Part shown: positions 8,056-15,091 of the stretch, in pieces
Layout of the letters: the number at the start of each line of letters is the position of its first letter
Numbering within the stretch: position 1 is the first letter of the stretch
DNA from: an uncultured Methylibium sp.
Lineage (GTDB): Bacteria; Pseudomonadota; Gammaproteobacteria; Burkholderiales; Burkholderiaceae_C
Direction of reading: 5' to 3'
Length of the DNA stretch: 42,081 bases
Assembly (NCBI RefSeq): GCF_902826655.1
Contig: NZ_CADEFR010000028.1
Coordinates: forward strand, 1 to 42,081
Made by a program: the position numbers and the translations under genes
Notes under the pieces: model-generated
Told to the model about the DNA's origin: nothing
Database searches by the model: none
What the model saw: only the letters and a program-made list of their open reading frames with translations

Positions 8056-9378
8056 TCAGTCGTCGAGCCGCGCGCCCTGGCGATTGAGCGCCTCGCGGAT
8101 CGTGCGGCCGGGGATGTCGCGCGGCGCGACGCGCTCGCGCGCGGCCAGCGTCGCGGCGACGCCGAGCGCCTGGCCGTAGGAGAAGCACTGCGCGGTGACG
8201 CGCGCCGAGGCCACCGCCTCGTGCTCGGCCGACAGGCAGCGGCCGCCGAACAGCAGGCCTTCGCCGCGCGCCGGCACGAAGCAGCCCCAGGGCACCTCGT
8301 ACCAGTCGTTCAGCAGCCACTCGACGCGCGGCCTGGCGCCGGCGTGCAGCTCGATCGGCCAGGGCGAGCGCGCCACGCCGTCGGCGAACTTGCTGCCGGC
8401 CACGACGTCGGCATTGCGCAGCATCGCGACGCCCTTGCCCTGGCGCGTCTGGCGCACGCCGACCTGCACCGCGGTGTCGTTGATCCAGCTGGCTTCGCAG
8501 CCGGCGAGCCGGTCCTTGAAGAAGCGGGCGTACTCGCGGGCCTGGCGGCGGCCCTCGACCTCGGCCTCGGTGAAGTCGGCGGCGATCACGGTGTTGAGCT
8601 CGCGGCCGTCGGCGCCGCGCACGCGCGTGCAGTTGCACAGCAGCTCGCCGGGGCGCGTGGTCTCGAACAGCCAGATCTTCTGGCGCGGCAGTGCGTAGCC
8701 GGCCTCGGCCGCCTCGGCGATCAGCGCGCTGACCTGCGGCGGCATGATGGTGTCGCTGCCGTAGGCGGCCTTGAAGCGCGCGGTGTCCACGCCCTGCAGG
8801 CGGAAGATCATCGTCGGGTTCTGCACCGTGCCGTCGGCGCCGCACCAGGTCTCGAGGCCGGCCATCGCCACGAGGTCGGCGTCGCCGCTGGCGTCGATCG
8901 TCAGGCCGGCGCGCACGTCGAGCAGGCCGCCCTTGGTCCAGACCGTCGCGCCGCCGATCGCGTCGCCGTCGCGGTGCACGCCGATCGCCAGCGCGTGGTA
9001 CGCGAGCTGCACGCCGGCGTCGACCAGCAGCGCGTCGGCCGACTCGCGCCAGGCCAGCGGTTCATGCACGCGCGTCCAGGTCTTGCCGTAGAGCACCGGC
9101 GCGGCGAGGCCGCCGCGCTGCTCCATCGCGGCGATGAAGTCGTCGACGAAGCCGTGCACCAGCTGCTTCGGCCGGGTCGGCGACGCCTCGGCTTCGTACA
9201 GGCCGCAGATCGTGCCGGACAGGCCGGCCACCGCGCCGCCGCCGCAGAAGCCGTAGCGTTCGACGAGCAGCGTCTTCAGGCCGGCGCGCGCCGCGGTGGT
9301 GGCGGCCGCGACGCCGGTCGCGCCGCCGCCGACGACGAGCAGGTCCACGTCGACGCGGCGGGAGGGTCGGGCATCCAT
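8056..9378 (-). CDS. FAD-dependent oxidoreductase (FAD_oxidored family)
   Basis: 440 residues. An N-terminal Rossmann dinucleotide fold is seen as DLLVVGGGATGVAAATTAAR with the Glu ending the second strand in LLVERYGFCGGG (residues 11-48). The central DASGDADLVAMAG and the C-terminal FGGRCLSAEHEAVASARVTA are typical of PF12831-type flavoproteins, which occur mostly in catabolic clusters and often act on hydroxy acids. No Fe-S motif or partner subunit is visible. It lies 13 bp after the TRAP permease gene and 15 bp before the dehydratase, so it belongs to the same transcript. A likely role is oxidation of the imported hydroxy acid or of an intermediate. Confidence 0.85.
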   Translation of the reverse strand: MDARPSRRVDVDLLVVGGGATGVAAATTAARAGLKTLLVERYGFCGGGAVAGLSGTICGLYEAEASPTRPKQLVHGFVDDFIAAMEQRGGLAAPVLYGKTWTRVHEPLAWRESADALLVDAGVQLAYHALAIGVHRDGDAIGGATVWTKGGLLDVRAGLTIDASGDADLVAMAGLETWCGADGTVQNPTMIFRLQGVDTARFKAAYGSDTIMPPQVSALIAEAAEAGYALPRQKIWLFETTRPGELLCNCTRVRGADGRELNTVIAADFTEAEVEGRRQAREYARFFKDRLAGCEASWINDTAVQVGVRQTRQGKGVAMLRNADVVAGSKFADGVARSPWPIELHAGARPRVEWLLNDWYEVPWGCFVPARGEGLLFGGRCLSAEHEAVASARVTAQCFSYGQALGVAATLAARERVAPRDIPGRTIREALNRQGARLDD

Positions 9379-9391
9379 CGCAGGGCCTCCG

Positions 9392-10714
9392 TCAGCGCAG
9401 CTGCATCGCGACGCCGGGCAGCCAGGTCACGAGCTGCGGCCACATCAGCGTGCAGGCCAGCGTGATGACCTGCAGCACGATGAAGGGGATCATGCCCCAG
9501 TACATGTGGCGCATCGTGATCTCGGGCGGGGCGACGGCGCGCAGGTAGAAGATCGCCGGCGCCATCGGCGGCGTCAGGTAGCTGGTCTGGATCATGATCA
9601 GGAACAGGATGCAGAACCAGACCGGGTCGAAGCCGGCGGCCTTGACCAGCGGCGTGAAGATCGGCAGGAAGATCAGCACGATCGAGATCCAGTCCAGGAA
9701 GAAGCCGGCCAGGAACAGGATGAACAGCATCATCCCCAGCAGCGCCCAGGGCGACAGGTCCAGGTGGGTGATGATCGAGCTGGCGAGGTTGATGCCGCCG
9801 CCGCCGATGAACACCCCGGTGAACAGCGTGCCGCCGAGCAGCACGAACATGATCATCGCGGTGACGCGCAGCGTCTTCAGCAGCGACTCGTACAGGCCGG
9901 CCCAGGTGAAGCGGCCGTAGAGCGCGGTCAGCCCCACCGAGCACACGGCGCCCAGCGCGGCCGCCTCGGTCGGCGAGGCCAGCCCGGCGAGGATGGAGCC
10001 CAGCACCGCGACGATCATGCCCATCGGCGGCAGCAGGTTGCGCGTCGTGATGCCGAGCTTCTGCACGAACGTCGGATCGCCCGGCTCGGGCGGGATGCGC
10101 GGGCCCATCTCGGGCTTGAAGAGGCACAGGAAGAAGATGTAGACGAGGTAGAGCCCGGCCATCAGGAAGCCCGGCAGCACCATGCCGTACATCAGGTCGC
10201 CGACCGACAGGTTGGCCAGCGGGCCCATCACCACCACCACGACCGAGGGCGGGATGATGGTGCCCAGCGAGCCGCCGGCGCAGATCGTGCCGCTGATCAG
10301 GCTCTTGTTGTAGCCGTAGCGCAGCATGATCGGGATCGTCAGCAGGCCGACCACCGACTCGGTGGCGCCGATCACGCCGCTGGAGGCCGCGAAGACGATG
10401 CACATCAGCACCGTCGCCAGCGCCAGGCCGCCGGGCAGGCGGCGCGTCCAGATGTGGATGGCCTCGAACAGCCGGTCGGCGATGCCGGACTTCTCGAGCA
10501 TCGCGCCCATGAAGACGAACAGCGGCACCGCGGCGAAGACGAAGTTCGACGACAGGTCGTCGATCTTCTCGATGAACTGGTGGATGACGTTGGGACCGAA
10601 GATGACCAGGCCGAAGGCGGCCGCGGTCAGCATCATCGCGAACGCGACCTGCACGCCGAGGAACATCAGCCCGAAGGCCAGCGGCAGCATGAAGAAGGGC
10701 AGGTACTCGGTCAT
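9392..10714 (-). CDS. dctM: TRAP transporter large permease (DctM type)
   Basis: 440 residues, very hydrophobic, with the 11-13 membrane helices of DctM proteins. Diagnostic stretches are FAAVPLFVFMGAMLEKSGIA (residues 67-86), AASSGVIGATESVVGLLTIP, and GTICAGGSLGTIIPPSVVVV. The start at 10714 is chosen because its ATG overlaps the DctQ stop (ATGA) and MTEYLPFFMLPLAFGLMFLG is the usual first helix; earlier in-frame codons fall inside dctQ. It carries the sodium-driven translocation pathway for the solute delivered by the DctP protein encoded two genes upstream. Confidence 0.93.
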   Translation of the reverse strand: MTEYLPFFMLPLAFGLMFLGVQVAFAMMLTAAAFGLVIFGPNVIHQFIEKIDDLSSNFVFAAVPLFVFMGAMLEKSGIADRLFEAIHIWTRRLPGGLALATVLMCIVFAASSGVIGATESVVGLLTIPIMLRYGYNKSLISGTICAGGSLGTIIPPSVVVVVMGPLANLSVGDLMYGMVLPGFLMAGLYLVYIFFLCLFKPEMGPRIPPEPGDPTFVQKLGITTRNLLPPMGMIVAVLGSILAGLASPTEAAALGAVCSVGLTALYGRFTWAGLYESLLKTLRVTAMIMFVLLGGTLFTGVFIGGGGINLASSIITHLDLSPWALLGMMLFILFLAGFFLDWISIVLIFLPIFTPLVKAAGFDPVWFCILFLIMIQTSYLTPPMAPAIFYLRAVAPPEITMRHMYWGMIPFIVLQVITLACTLMWPQLVTWLPGVAMQLR

Positions 10715-11223
10715 GACGGCTGCGACGGGTGGTCGTTGGTCGCGCTGCGCAGCGACTTGAGCAGCTCGCACAGCACCTGCAGCGCGAACATCGCGAAGGC
10801 GATCACGAAGACCGCGCGGAAGGGCCACACCGGCAGGTTCAGGGCCGACTGGCCCGAGGTCTCGCCGCGCGTGTAGCCGGACAGGAAGTAGTTGAAGAGC
10901 GCGACGCTCAGCCACACCAGCAGCGGCAGCACCAGCGCGTAGGCCACGGCGTCGATGCGGCGGCGCGTGCGCGGCGCCAGGTGCATGCTGAGCACGTCGA
11001 TGCGGATGTGCTCGCCCTGCCGCAGCGTGTAGGCCAGGCCCAGCAGGAAGTGCGAGCCGGTCAGCAGGTAGCCGACCTCGTAGGCCCAGATGGTGGGCGC
11101 GCCGAACGCATAGCGCGCGACGACCTCCCAGGTGGTGGCGAGCACGAGCGGCACCAGCAGCAGCGCGGCGATCACGCCGACCGCACCCACCGCACGCTCG
11201 GCCCAGGCGATGAGGCGATCCAC
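10711..11223 (-). CDS. dctQ: TRAP transporter small permease (DctQ type)
   Basis: 170 residues, four predicted membrane helices (around residues 10-30, 45-65, 90-110, 130-150) and the family motif TTWEVVARYAFGAPTIWAYE. The start is placed at GTG 11223, with GGAG 6 nt upstream and a typical DctQ length. An upstream in-frame ATG at 11334 would add a Pro/Arg-rich tail overlapping the dctP coding end and is unlikely. It overlaps dctM by 4 nt and lies 67 bp downstream of dctP. Confidence 0.88.
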   Translation of the reverse strand: MDRLIAWAERAVGAVGVIAALLLVPLVLATTWEVVARYAFGAPTIWAYEVGYLLTGSHFLLGLAYTLRQGEHIRIDVLSMHLAPRTRRRIDAVAYALVLPLLVWLSVALFNYFLSGYTRGETSGQSALNLPVWPFRAVFVIAFAMFALQVLCELLKSLRSATNDHPSQPS

Positions 11224-11290
11224 TCGCGTCTCCGGCTCAGGGGTTCGGGATCGGCCCGCCGCGTCGGCGGCGGGCCGGGGGAGGGACGGG

Positions 11291-12361
11291 TCAGGCCTGC
11301 TTGACCTTGACCTTGCGCCAGTGGTCGGCGTCACGCCAGGCCGCGTCGAAGTCGACCTGGCTCTTGTGCACCTTGGCGAACCACTTGTACTTGCCGTCCT
11401 TGGCCGTCTTCTCGGCCCAGTCGAGGCCGATCTTGCGGGCCGCGAACTGCACCTCGTCGTCGAGCTCGACCATCTGCACGCCCTGCTTCTTGAAGAAGTC
11501 GAAGGCCTTGACGTCCTCGGCGCCGATGCGCGTCCAGGTCTCCATCGTCACCAGCTTGGCGACCAGCTCGACCAGCTGCCGGTCGGCCGGCGGCATCTTG
11601 TTCCAGACGTCCTTGTTGATGACCAGCTCGAAGGGCGCGGTCGGCTGGTGCACGCCCGGGTAGCTCAGGTACTTGGCGACCTTGTAGAAGCCCGGCGAGA
11701 TGTTCTCCCACAGCGTGCCCCACTCGGTGGCGTCGATCGCGCCGCGCTCGAGCATCGGGAACACGTCCCCGGCAGCGGTGGTCACCGGCGCGGCGCCGAG
11801 GTCCTTGGACATCTCCAGCCAGGCGCCGGCGGTGCGCAGCTTCAGGCCCTTCAGGTCGGCCAGCGACTTGACCGGCTTGCGCGAGTGCAGGAAGACCTCG
11901 GCGGTGCGGATGAACAGCGGCATCGAGATGACGCCGTCGGCCTCGTCGCGGAACTGGCGCTGCAGGTCGACGCCGCCGCTCTCGTACAGCCAGTGCAGCA
12001 TGCGCTCGGTGTCGAAGGTGCCGGCGTAGCCGCCGAACAGCACGGTCGTCGGGTCCTTGCCCCAGTCGTAGCCCATCCAGGTGTGGCCGCACTCGGCGAG
12101 GCCGTTCTTCACCGTCTCGGGCACCTTCAGCGCGTTGCCGAGCCCGCCCCCCGGGAAGGGCTGGATCTTGAAGCGCCCGCCCGAGAAGAAGGCCATGCGC
12201 TCGCAGAAGGCCTTGGCGCCGACGTCCATGACGGGACCGCCGGCCCAGCCGGTGGCCATCTTCCAGTTGTAGGTCGGTCCGCCGGCCTGGGCGGCCGCGC
12301 CGGCGGCGGCCATGAGGCCCGCGCTGCCGATCGCGGCGTTCACGAAGTTGCGACGCTTCAT
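11291..12361 (-). CDS. dctP: TRAP transporter solute-binding protein (DctP type, 2-oxo/hydroxy-acid-like)
   Basis: 356 residues with an N-terminal Tat-like signal (MKRRNFVNAAIGSAGLMAAA, AAAQA cleavage region). The mature protein starts YNWKMATGWAGGPVMDVG. The motifs GHTWMGYDWGKDPTTVLFGG and ATEWGTLWENISPGFYKVAK, with a carboxylate-binding Arg region at KLRTAGAWLEM, resemble the subgroup of TakP and lactate/2-oxoacid binders rather than C4-dicarboxylate DctP. AGGAG lies 8 nt before the ATG. A monocarboxylic 2-oxo or 2-hydroxy acid is therefore the best guess for the imported substrate, which suits the lyases and dehydratase downstream. Confidence 0.9.
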   Translation of the reverse strand: MKRRNFVNAAIGSAGLMAAAGAAAQAGGPTYNWKMATGWAGGPVMDVGAKAFCERMAFFSGGRFKIQPFPGGGLGNALKVPETVKNGLAECGHTWMGYDWGKDPTTVLFGGYAGTFDTERMLHWLYESGGVDLQRQFRDEADGVISMPLFIRTAEVFLHSRKPVKSLADLKGLKLRTAGAWLEMSKDLGAAPVTTAAGDVFPMLERGAIDATEWGTLWENISPGFYKVAKYLSYPGVHQPTAPFELVINKDVWNKMPPADRQLVELVAKLVTMETWTRIGAEDVKAFDFFKKQGVQMVELDDEVQFAARKIGLDWAEKTAKDGKYKWFAKVHKSQVDFDAAWRDADHWRKVKVKQA

Positions 12362-12423
12362 CGTTGGTCTCCTGGGGTGGGGCGAGCGGTCGCTCGCGGG
12401 GCGGGGCGGGTCGGTCGTGCCGG

Positions 12424-13236
12424 TCAGGCGAACGCCTTCTCTTCTTCGGACGTGAGCTGCGGGCCGTCGAGCGTGACGCGCTGCTCCTGGACATCGGCCG
12501 CGCGGAAGCGCGCGATCAACGGCCTGAGCTCGGGCTTGATGTGCGTCTCGTCGTAGCCGTTGAACAGGTGGCCGACCAGGCCGCGCTTCAGGTCGCTGGT
12601 GCCCATGAACCAGTCCGCGATCGGGAAGCTGAGGTTCATGTTGAGGTGCATCATGATTCCCTGGTTGTGGTGCGACTTGTGGTGGCGGCGGATCGTGTTG
12701 ACGAAGGGGACGTTGCGCACGAACCAGTTCTCGTGGACGTGGCAGCAGAAGTGGAAGACCTCGTAGACGAGGTAGTGCGAGACCATCGTCATGTAGAGGA
12801 TGTAGCCGGCGTTCGGGTTGATCAGCACCGACGCCAGCCAGCCCAGCGTGCCGCCGGCCACGCCCAGCACGATCAGCACGCGCCACGGGAAGAACACGAT
12901 GCGGAACTCGCGCAGCGTGTCGATCGTGACGTCGTTGTCGGTGAAGTACTGGTGGTGTTCGCGGGTGTGGCGCTCGTAGATCGCCCGCAGCGCGAACACG
13001 TCGATGCGACGGTGCATCACGTACTTGTGCATGAACCACTCGACGAAGTTGCCGGCCAGGAACACCGGCAGCACCAGCGCCCACTCCCAGGTCGGCGACT
13101 GCAGGTGCTGCACGCAGTACCAGATCGCCCCGAGCCCGGCGGCGAACATCACCACCACGTGCAGCGGGCCGTTGTAGAGCGGGTTGATGTTGGACTTGTA
13201 CTGCTCGCGGAAGCGACGCTGGCGTTCGGACATCAT
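12424..13236 (-). CDS. Fatty acid hydroxylase/sterol desaturase superfamily protein (di-iron membrane hydroxylase)
   Basis: 270 residues, multi-pass membrane protein with the histidine boxes of the superfamily: HKYVMH (HX4H), HTREHH (HX3HH), HFCCHVHEN and HHKSHH (HHX2HH). These bind a di-iron centre used for O2-dependent hydroxylation or desaturation. The start is placed at ATG 13236 (an ATG also follows directly at 13233); an in-frame ATG at 13248 is also possible. It is the first gene of the operon, 62 bp before dctP and divergent from the GntR gene. Either it performs the first oxygenation of a hydrophobic precursor or it modifies a membrane lipid and is only co-regulated. Confidence 0.82.
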   Translation of the reverse strand: MMSERQRRFREQYKSNINPLYNGPLHVVVMFAAGLGAIWYCVQHLQSPTWEWALVLPVFLAGNFVEWFMHKYVMHRRIDVFALRAIYERHTREHHQYFTDNDVTIDTLREFRIVFFPWRVLIVLGVAGGTLGWLASVLINPNAGYILYMTMVSHYLVYEVFHFCCHVHENWFVRNVPFVNTIRRHHKSHHNQGIMMHLNMNLSFPIADWFMGTSDLKRGLVGHLFNGYDETHIKPELRPLIARFRAADVQEQRVTLDGPQLTSEEEKAFA

Positions 13237-13254
13237 CGTGATCACCATCCACAC

Positions 13255-13266
13255 AACTGATATGTT
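13255..13266. promoter_or_regulatory. AT-rich dyad, candidate GntR-type operator
   Basis: AACTGATATGTT forms an AAC-N6-GTT dyad in an AT-rich patch of an otherwise GC-rich divergent region. It sits about 20 nt before the hydroxylase start, where the promoter of the eight-gene operon should be. Assignment to the neighbouring GntR regulator rests on position only. Confidence 0.3.
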
Positions 13267-13383
13267 AGTGGCATCGTAATTGCCGATGACGAATCGCCCA
13301 TCGGGAACAACCCGCATCGCCGCGGCCGGCGGCCGGCGGCTCGGCTATCGTCGCGACCGCGGGACCCCGGAGTACAGACCACG

Positions 13384-14115
13384 ATGAAAGCTGCGCCGAA
13401 GAAGATCGCCGCCCGACGCACGCCGCGGGCCGCTGCGGCCCCCGCGCCGGTCGCGCGCCCGCCCGCGGCCCGCCCGAAGAGCCTGACCTCGCAGGCCTAC
13501 GAGCGCATCGAGGAGCTGATCGTCACGCTGGAGCTGCCGCCCGGCACGGCGCTGTCCGAAGCCGAGCTGTCGGCGCGCCTGGCGATCGGCCGCACGCCGG
13601 TGCGCGAGGCGCTGCAGCGCCTGGCCCGCGAGCACCTCGTGGCGATCCTGCCGCAGCGCGGCGTGCTGGTGTCCGAGATCGACATCAAGCGCCAGCTGCG
13701 CCTGCTGGAGACGCGCCGCGAGGTCGAGCGCCTGGTGGTGCGCTGCGCCGCGCGGCGCTGCAGCGAGGCCGAGCGTTCGCGCTTCGAGGCGCTGGCGAAG
13801 GAGTTCGAGGCCGCCGGCCGCGCCGACGACGAGACGCGCTTCATGCGCGCCGACAAGGAGTTCAACGACCTGTCGCTGGTGGCGTCGCGCAACGAGTTCG
13901 CGGCCGGCGCGATGGGCCTGATGCACGGCCTGTCGCGGCGCTTCTGGTTCCTGCACTACCGCCAGGCCGCCGACACGCCGACGATGGCGCGGCTGCACGG
14001 CGACATCGCGCGCGCGATCGCGCAGCGCGACGAGGCCGGGGCCACGAAGGCCCTGGACACGCTGATCGACCACAACGAGGCCTTCACGCGGGCCACCGTC
14101 AGCACCGACTTCTGA
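13384..14115 (+). CDS. GntR-family transcriptional regulator (FadR/FCD type)
   Basis: 243 residues. A basic Ala/Pro/Arg-rich N-terminal extension (residues 1-32) precedes a winged HTH (SLTSQAYERIEELIVTLELP; LSARLAIGRTPVREALQRLA) and an all-helical FCD ligand domain (residues 105-230) with likely metal ligands in ADKEFNDLSLVA and MARLHGDIARAI. Such regulators usually repress an adjacent organic-acid catabolic operon until a small carboxylate binds. It is divergent from the operon starting at 13236, its obvious target. GGAG lies 10 nt before the ATG, and a TATCGT -10-like box occurs at 13346-13351. Confidence 0.92.
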   Translation: MKAAPKKIAARRTPRAAAAPAPVARPPAARPKSLTSQAYERIEELIVTLELPPGTALSEAELSARLAIGRTPVREALQRLAREHLVAILPQRGVLVSEIDIKRQLRLLETRREVERLVVRCAARRCSEAERSRFEALAKEFEAAGRADDETRFMRADKEFNDLSLVASRNEFAAGAMGLMHGLSRRFWFLHYRQAADTPTMARLHGDIARAIAQRDEAGATKALDTLIDHNEAFTRATVSTDF

Positions 14116-14116
14116 G

Positions 14117-15091
14117 TCAGCGCCCGCGCGCCAGCGCCATGTTGGCCGCGGCGGTGCGCGTCTCCACGCCGAGTTTCTCGAACACGTGCTCGAGGTGCTT
14201 GGTCACGGTCTTGGGGCTGGTGCCGAGGATCTCGCCGATGTCGCGGTTGGTCTTGCCCTGCGTCACCCAGTGCAGCACCTCGGCCTCGCGGGCGGTCAGC
14301 CGGAAGGCCAGCGCCAGCGACTCGATCGTGCCGCGGTCGTCGCTCTCGGTCAGCACCAGCAGCCACTCGTCGTCGCCGGTCGACTCGTGCAGCGCGAAGC
14401 TGGCGCGCCGGCCGTCGCGTGCCAGCAGCAGCGGCTGGCCGCCCGGGCGCGCCTGGCGGCCGGTCGCGGCCAGCACGGCCTGGGCCTGCAGCCAGTCGGC
14501 CACCGGCGCGGCCAGTTGCTGGCCGTTGCCGCCGCCGCCGACCTGCACCGCGTGCAGCGCGACCAGCAGCTCGCGCGCCAGCGGCGTGGCCCAGACGATG
14601 CGCGCGTCGCGGGCCCGCACGGTGATGACCGCGTGGCCGAAGGCGTCGAGCGCGTTGCGGGCCTGGCGCTGCAGGCGTGCGCCGCGCAGGTGGGTCTCGA
14701 TGCGCGCGATCACCTCGCGCGGCCGGATCGGCTTGGTCACGTAGTCGACGCCGCCGGCGGCGAACGCCGCCACGACATGCTCGGTCTCCGACAGGCCGGT
14801 CATGAAGACCACCGGCACCTGCGCGGTGACGGCGTCGGCCTTCAGCCGGCGCGCGACCTCGAAGCCGTCGAGCCCCGGCATCACCGCGTCCAGCAGCACC
14901 AGGTCGGGCTGGGTGCGGGCACAGCGCTCGAGGGCGCCTTCGCCGGAGGTGGCGACCAGCACGGTGTAGCCCGACTCGTCGAGCGCGTCGTGCAGCATCG
15001 CCAGGTTGTCGGGCTGGTCGTCGACGATGAGGATCACGCCGGCCCCGCCGGCGCCGGCCTCACGCGGCGCGGGGCTGGCGGGCGCCGTCAT
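14117..15091 (-). CDS. LuxR-type response regulator
   Basis: 324 residues. Residues 18-135 form a receiver domain (VILIVDDQPDNLAMLHDALD; phosphoacceptor Asp in LVLLDAVMPGLDGFE near residue 71; Lys in DYVTKPIRPREV). Residues 165-240 form a PAS-like segment. Residues 255-318 form a LuxR/NarL HTH (LTAREAEVLHWVTQGKTNRD; ILGTSPKTVTKHLEHVFEKL). It overlaps the 3' end of the permease-kinase gene by 32 bp, so the pair is co-translated. Its targets are likely the divergent urease genes. Confidence 0.93.
   Translation of the reverse strand: MTAPASPAPREAGAGGAGVILIVDDQPDNLAMLHDALDESGYTVLVATSGEGALERCARTQPDLVLLDAVMPGLDGFEVARRLKADAVTAQVPVVFMTGLSETEHVVAAFAAGGVDYVTKPIRPREVIARIETHLRGARLQRQARNALDAFGHAVITVRARDARIVWATPLARELLVALHAVQVGGGGNGQQLAAPVADWLQAQAVLAATGRQARPGGQPLLLARDGRRASFALHESTGDDEWLLVLTESDDRGTIESLALAFRLTAREAEVLHWVTQGKTNRDIGEILGTSPKTVTKHLEHVFEKLGVETRTAAANMALARGR

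Noticed and set aside
6328-9465. A 1045-codon plus-strand frame across the dehydratase and FAD oxidoreductase
   Set aside because: Low-complexity Arg/Ala/Gln/His product lying exactly opposite two well-recognised genes. It is a GC-rich antisense artefact, not a giant protein.
13321-13345. GGC/GCC-rich short repeats before the GntR gene
   Set aside because: Simple GC-rich repetition expected in this genome; no consistent unit or spacing.
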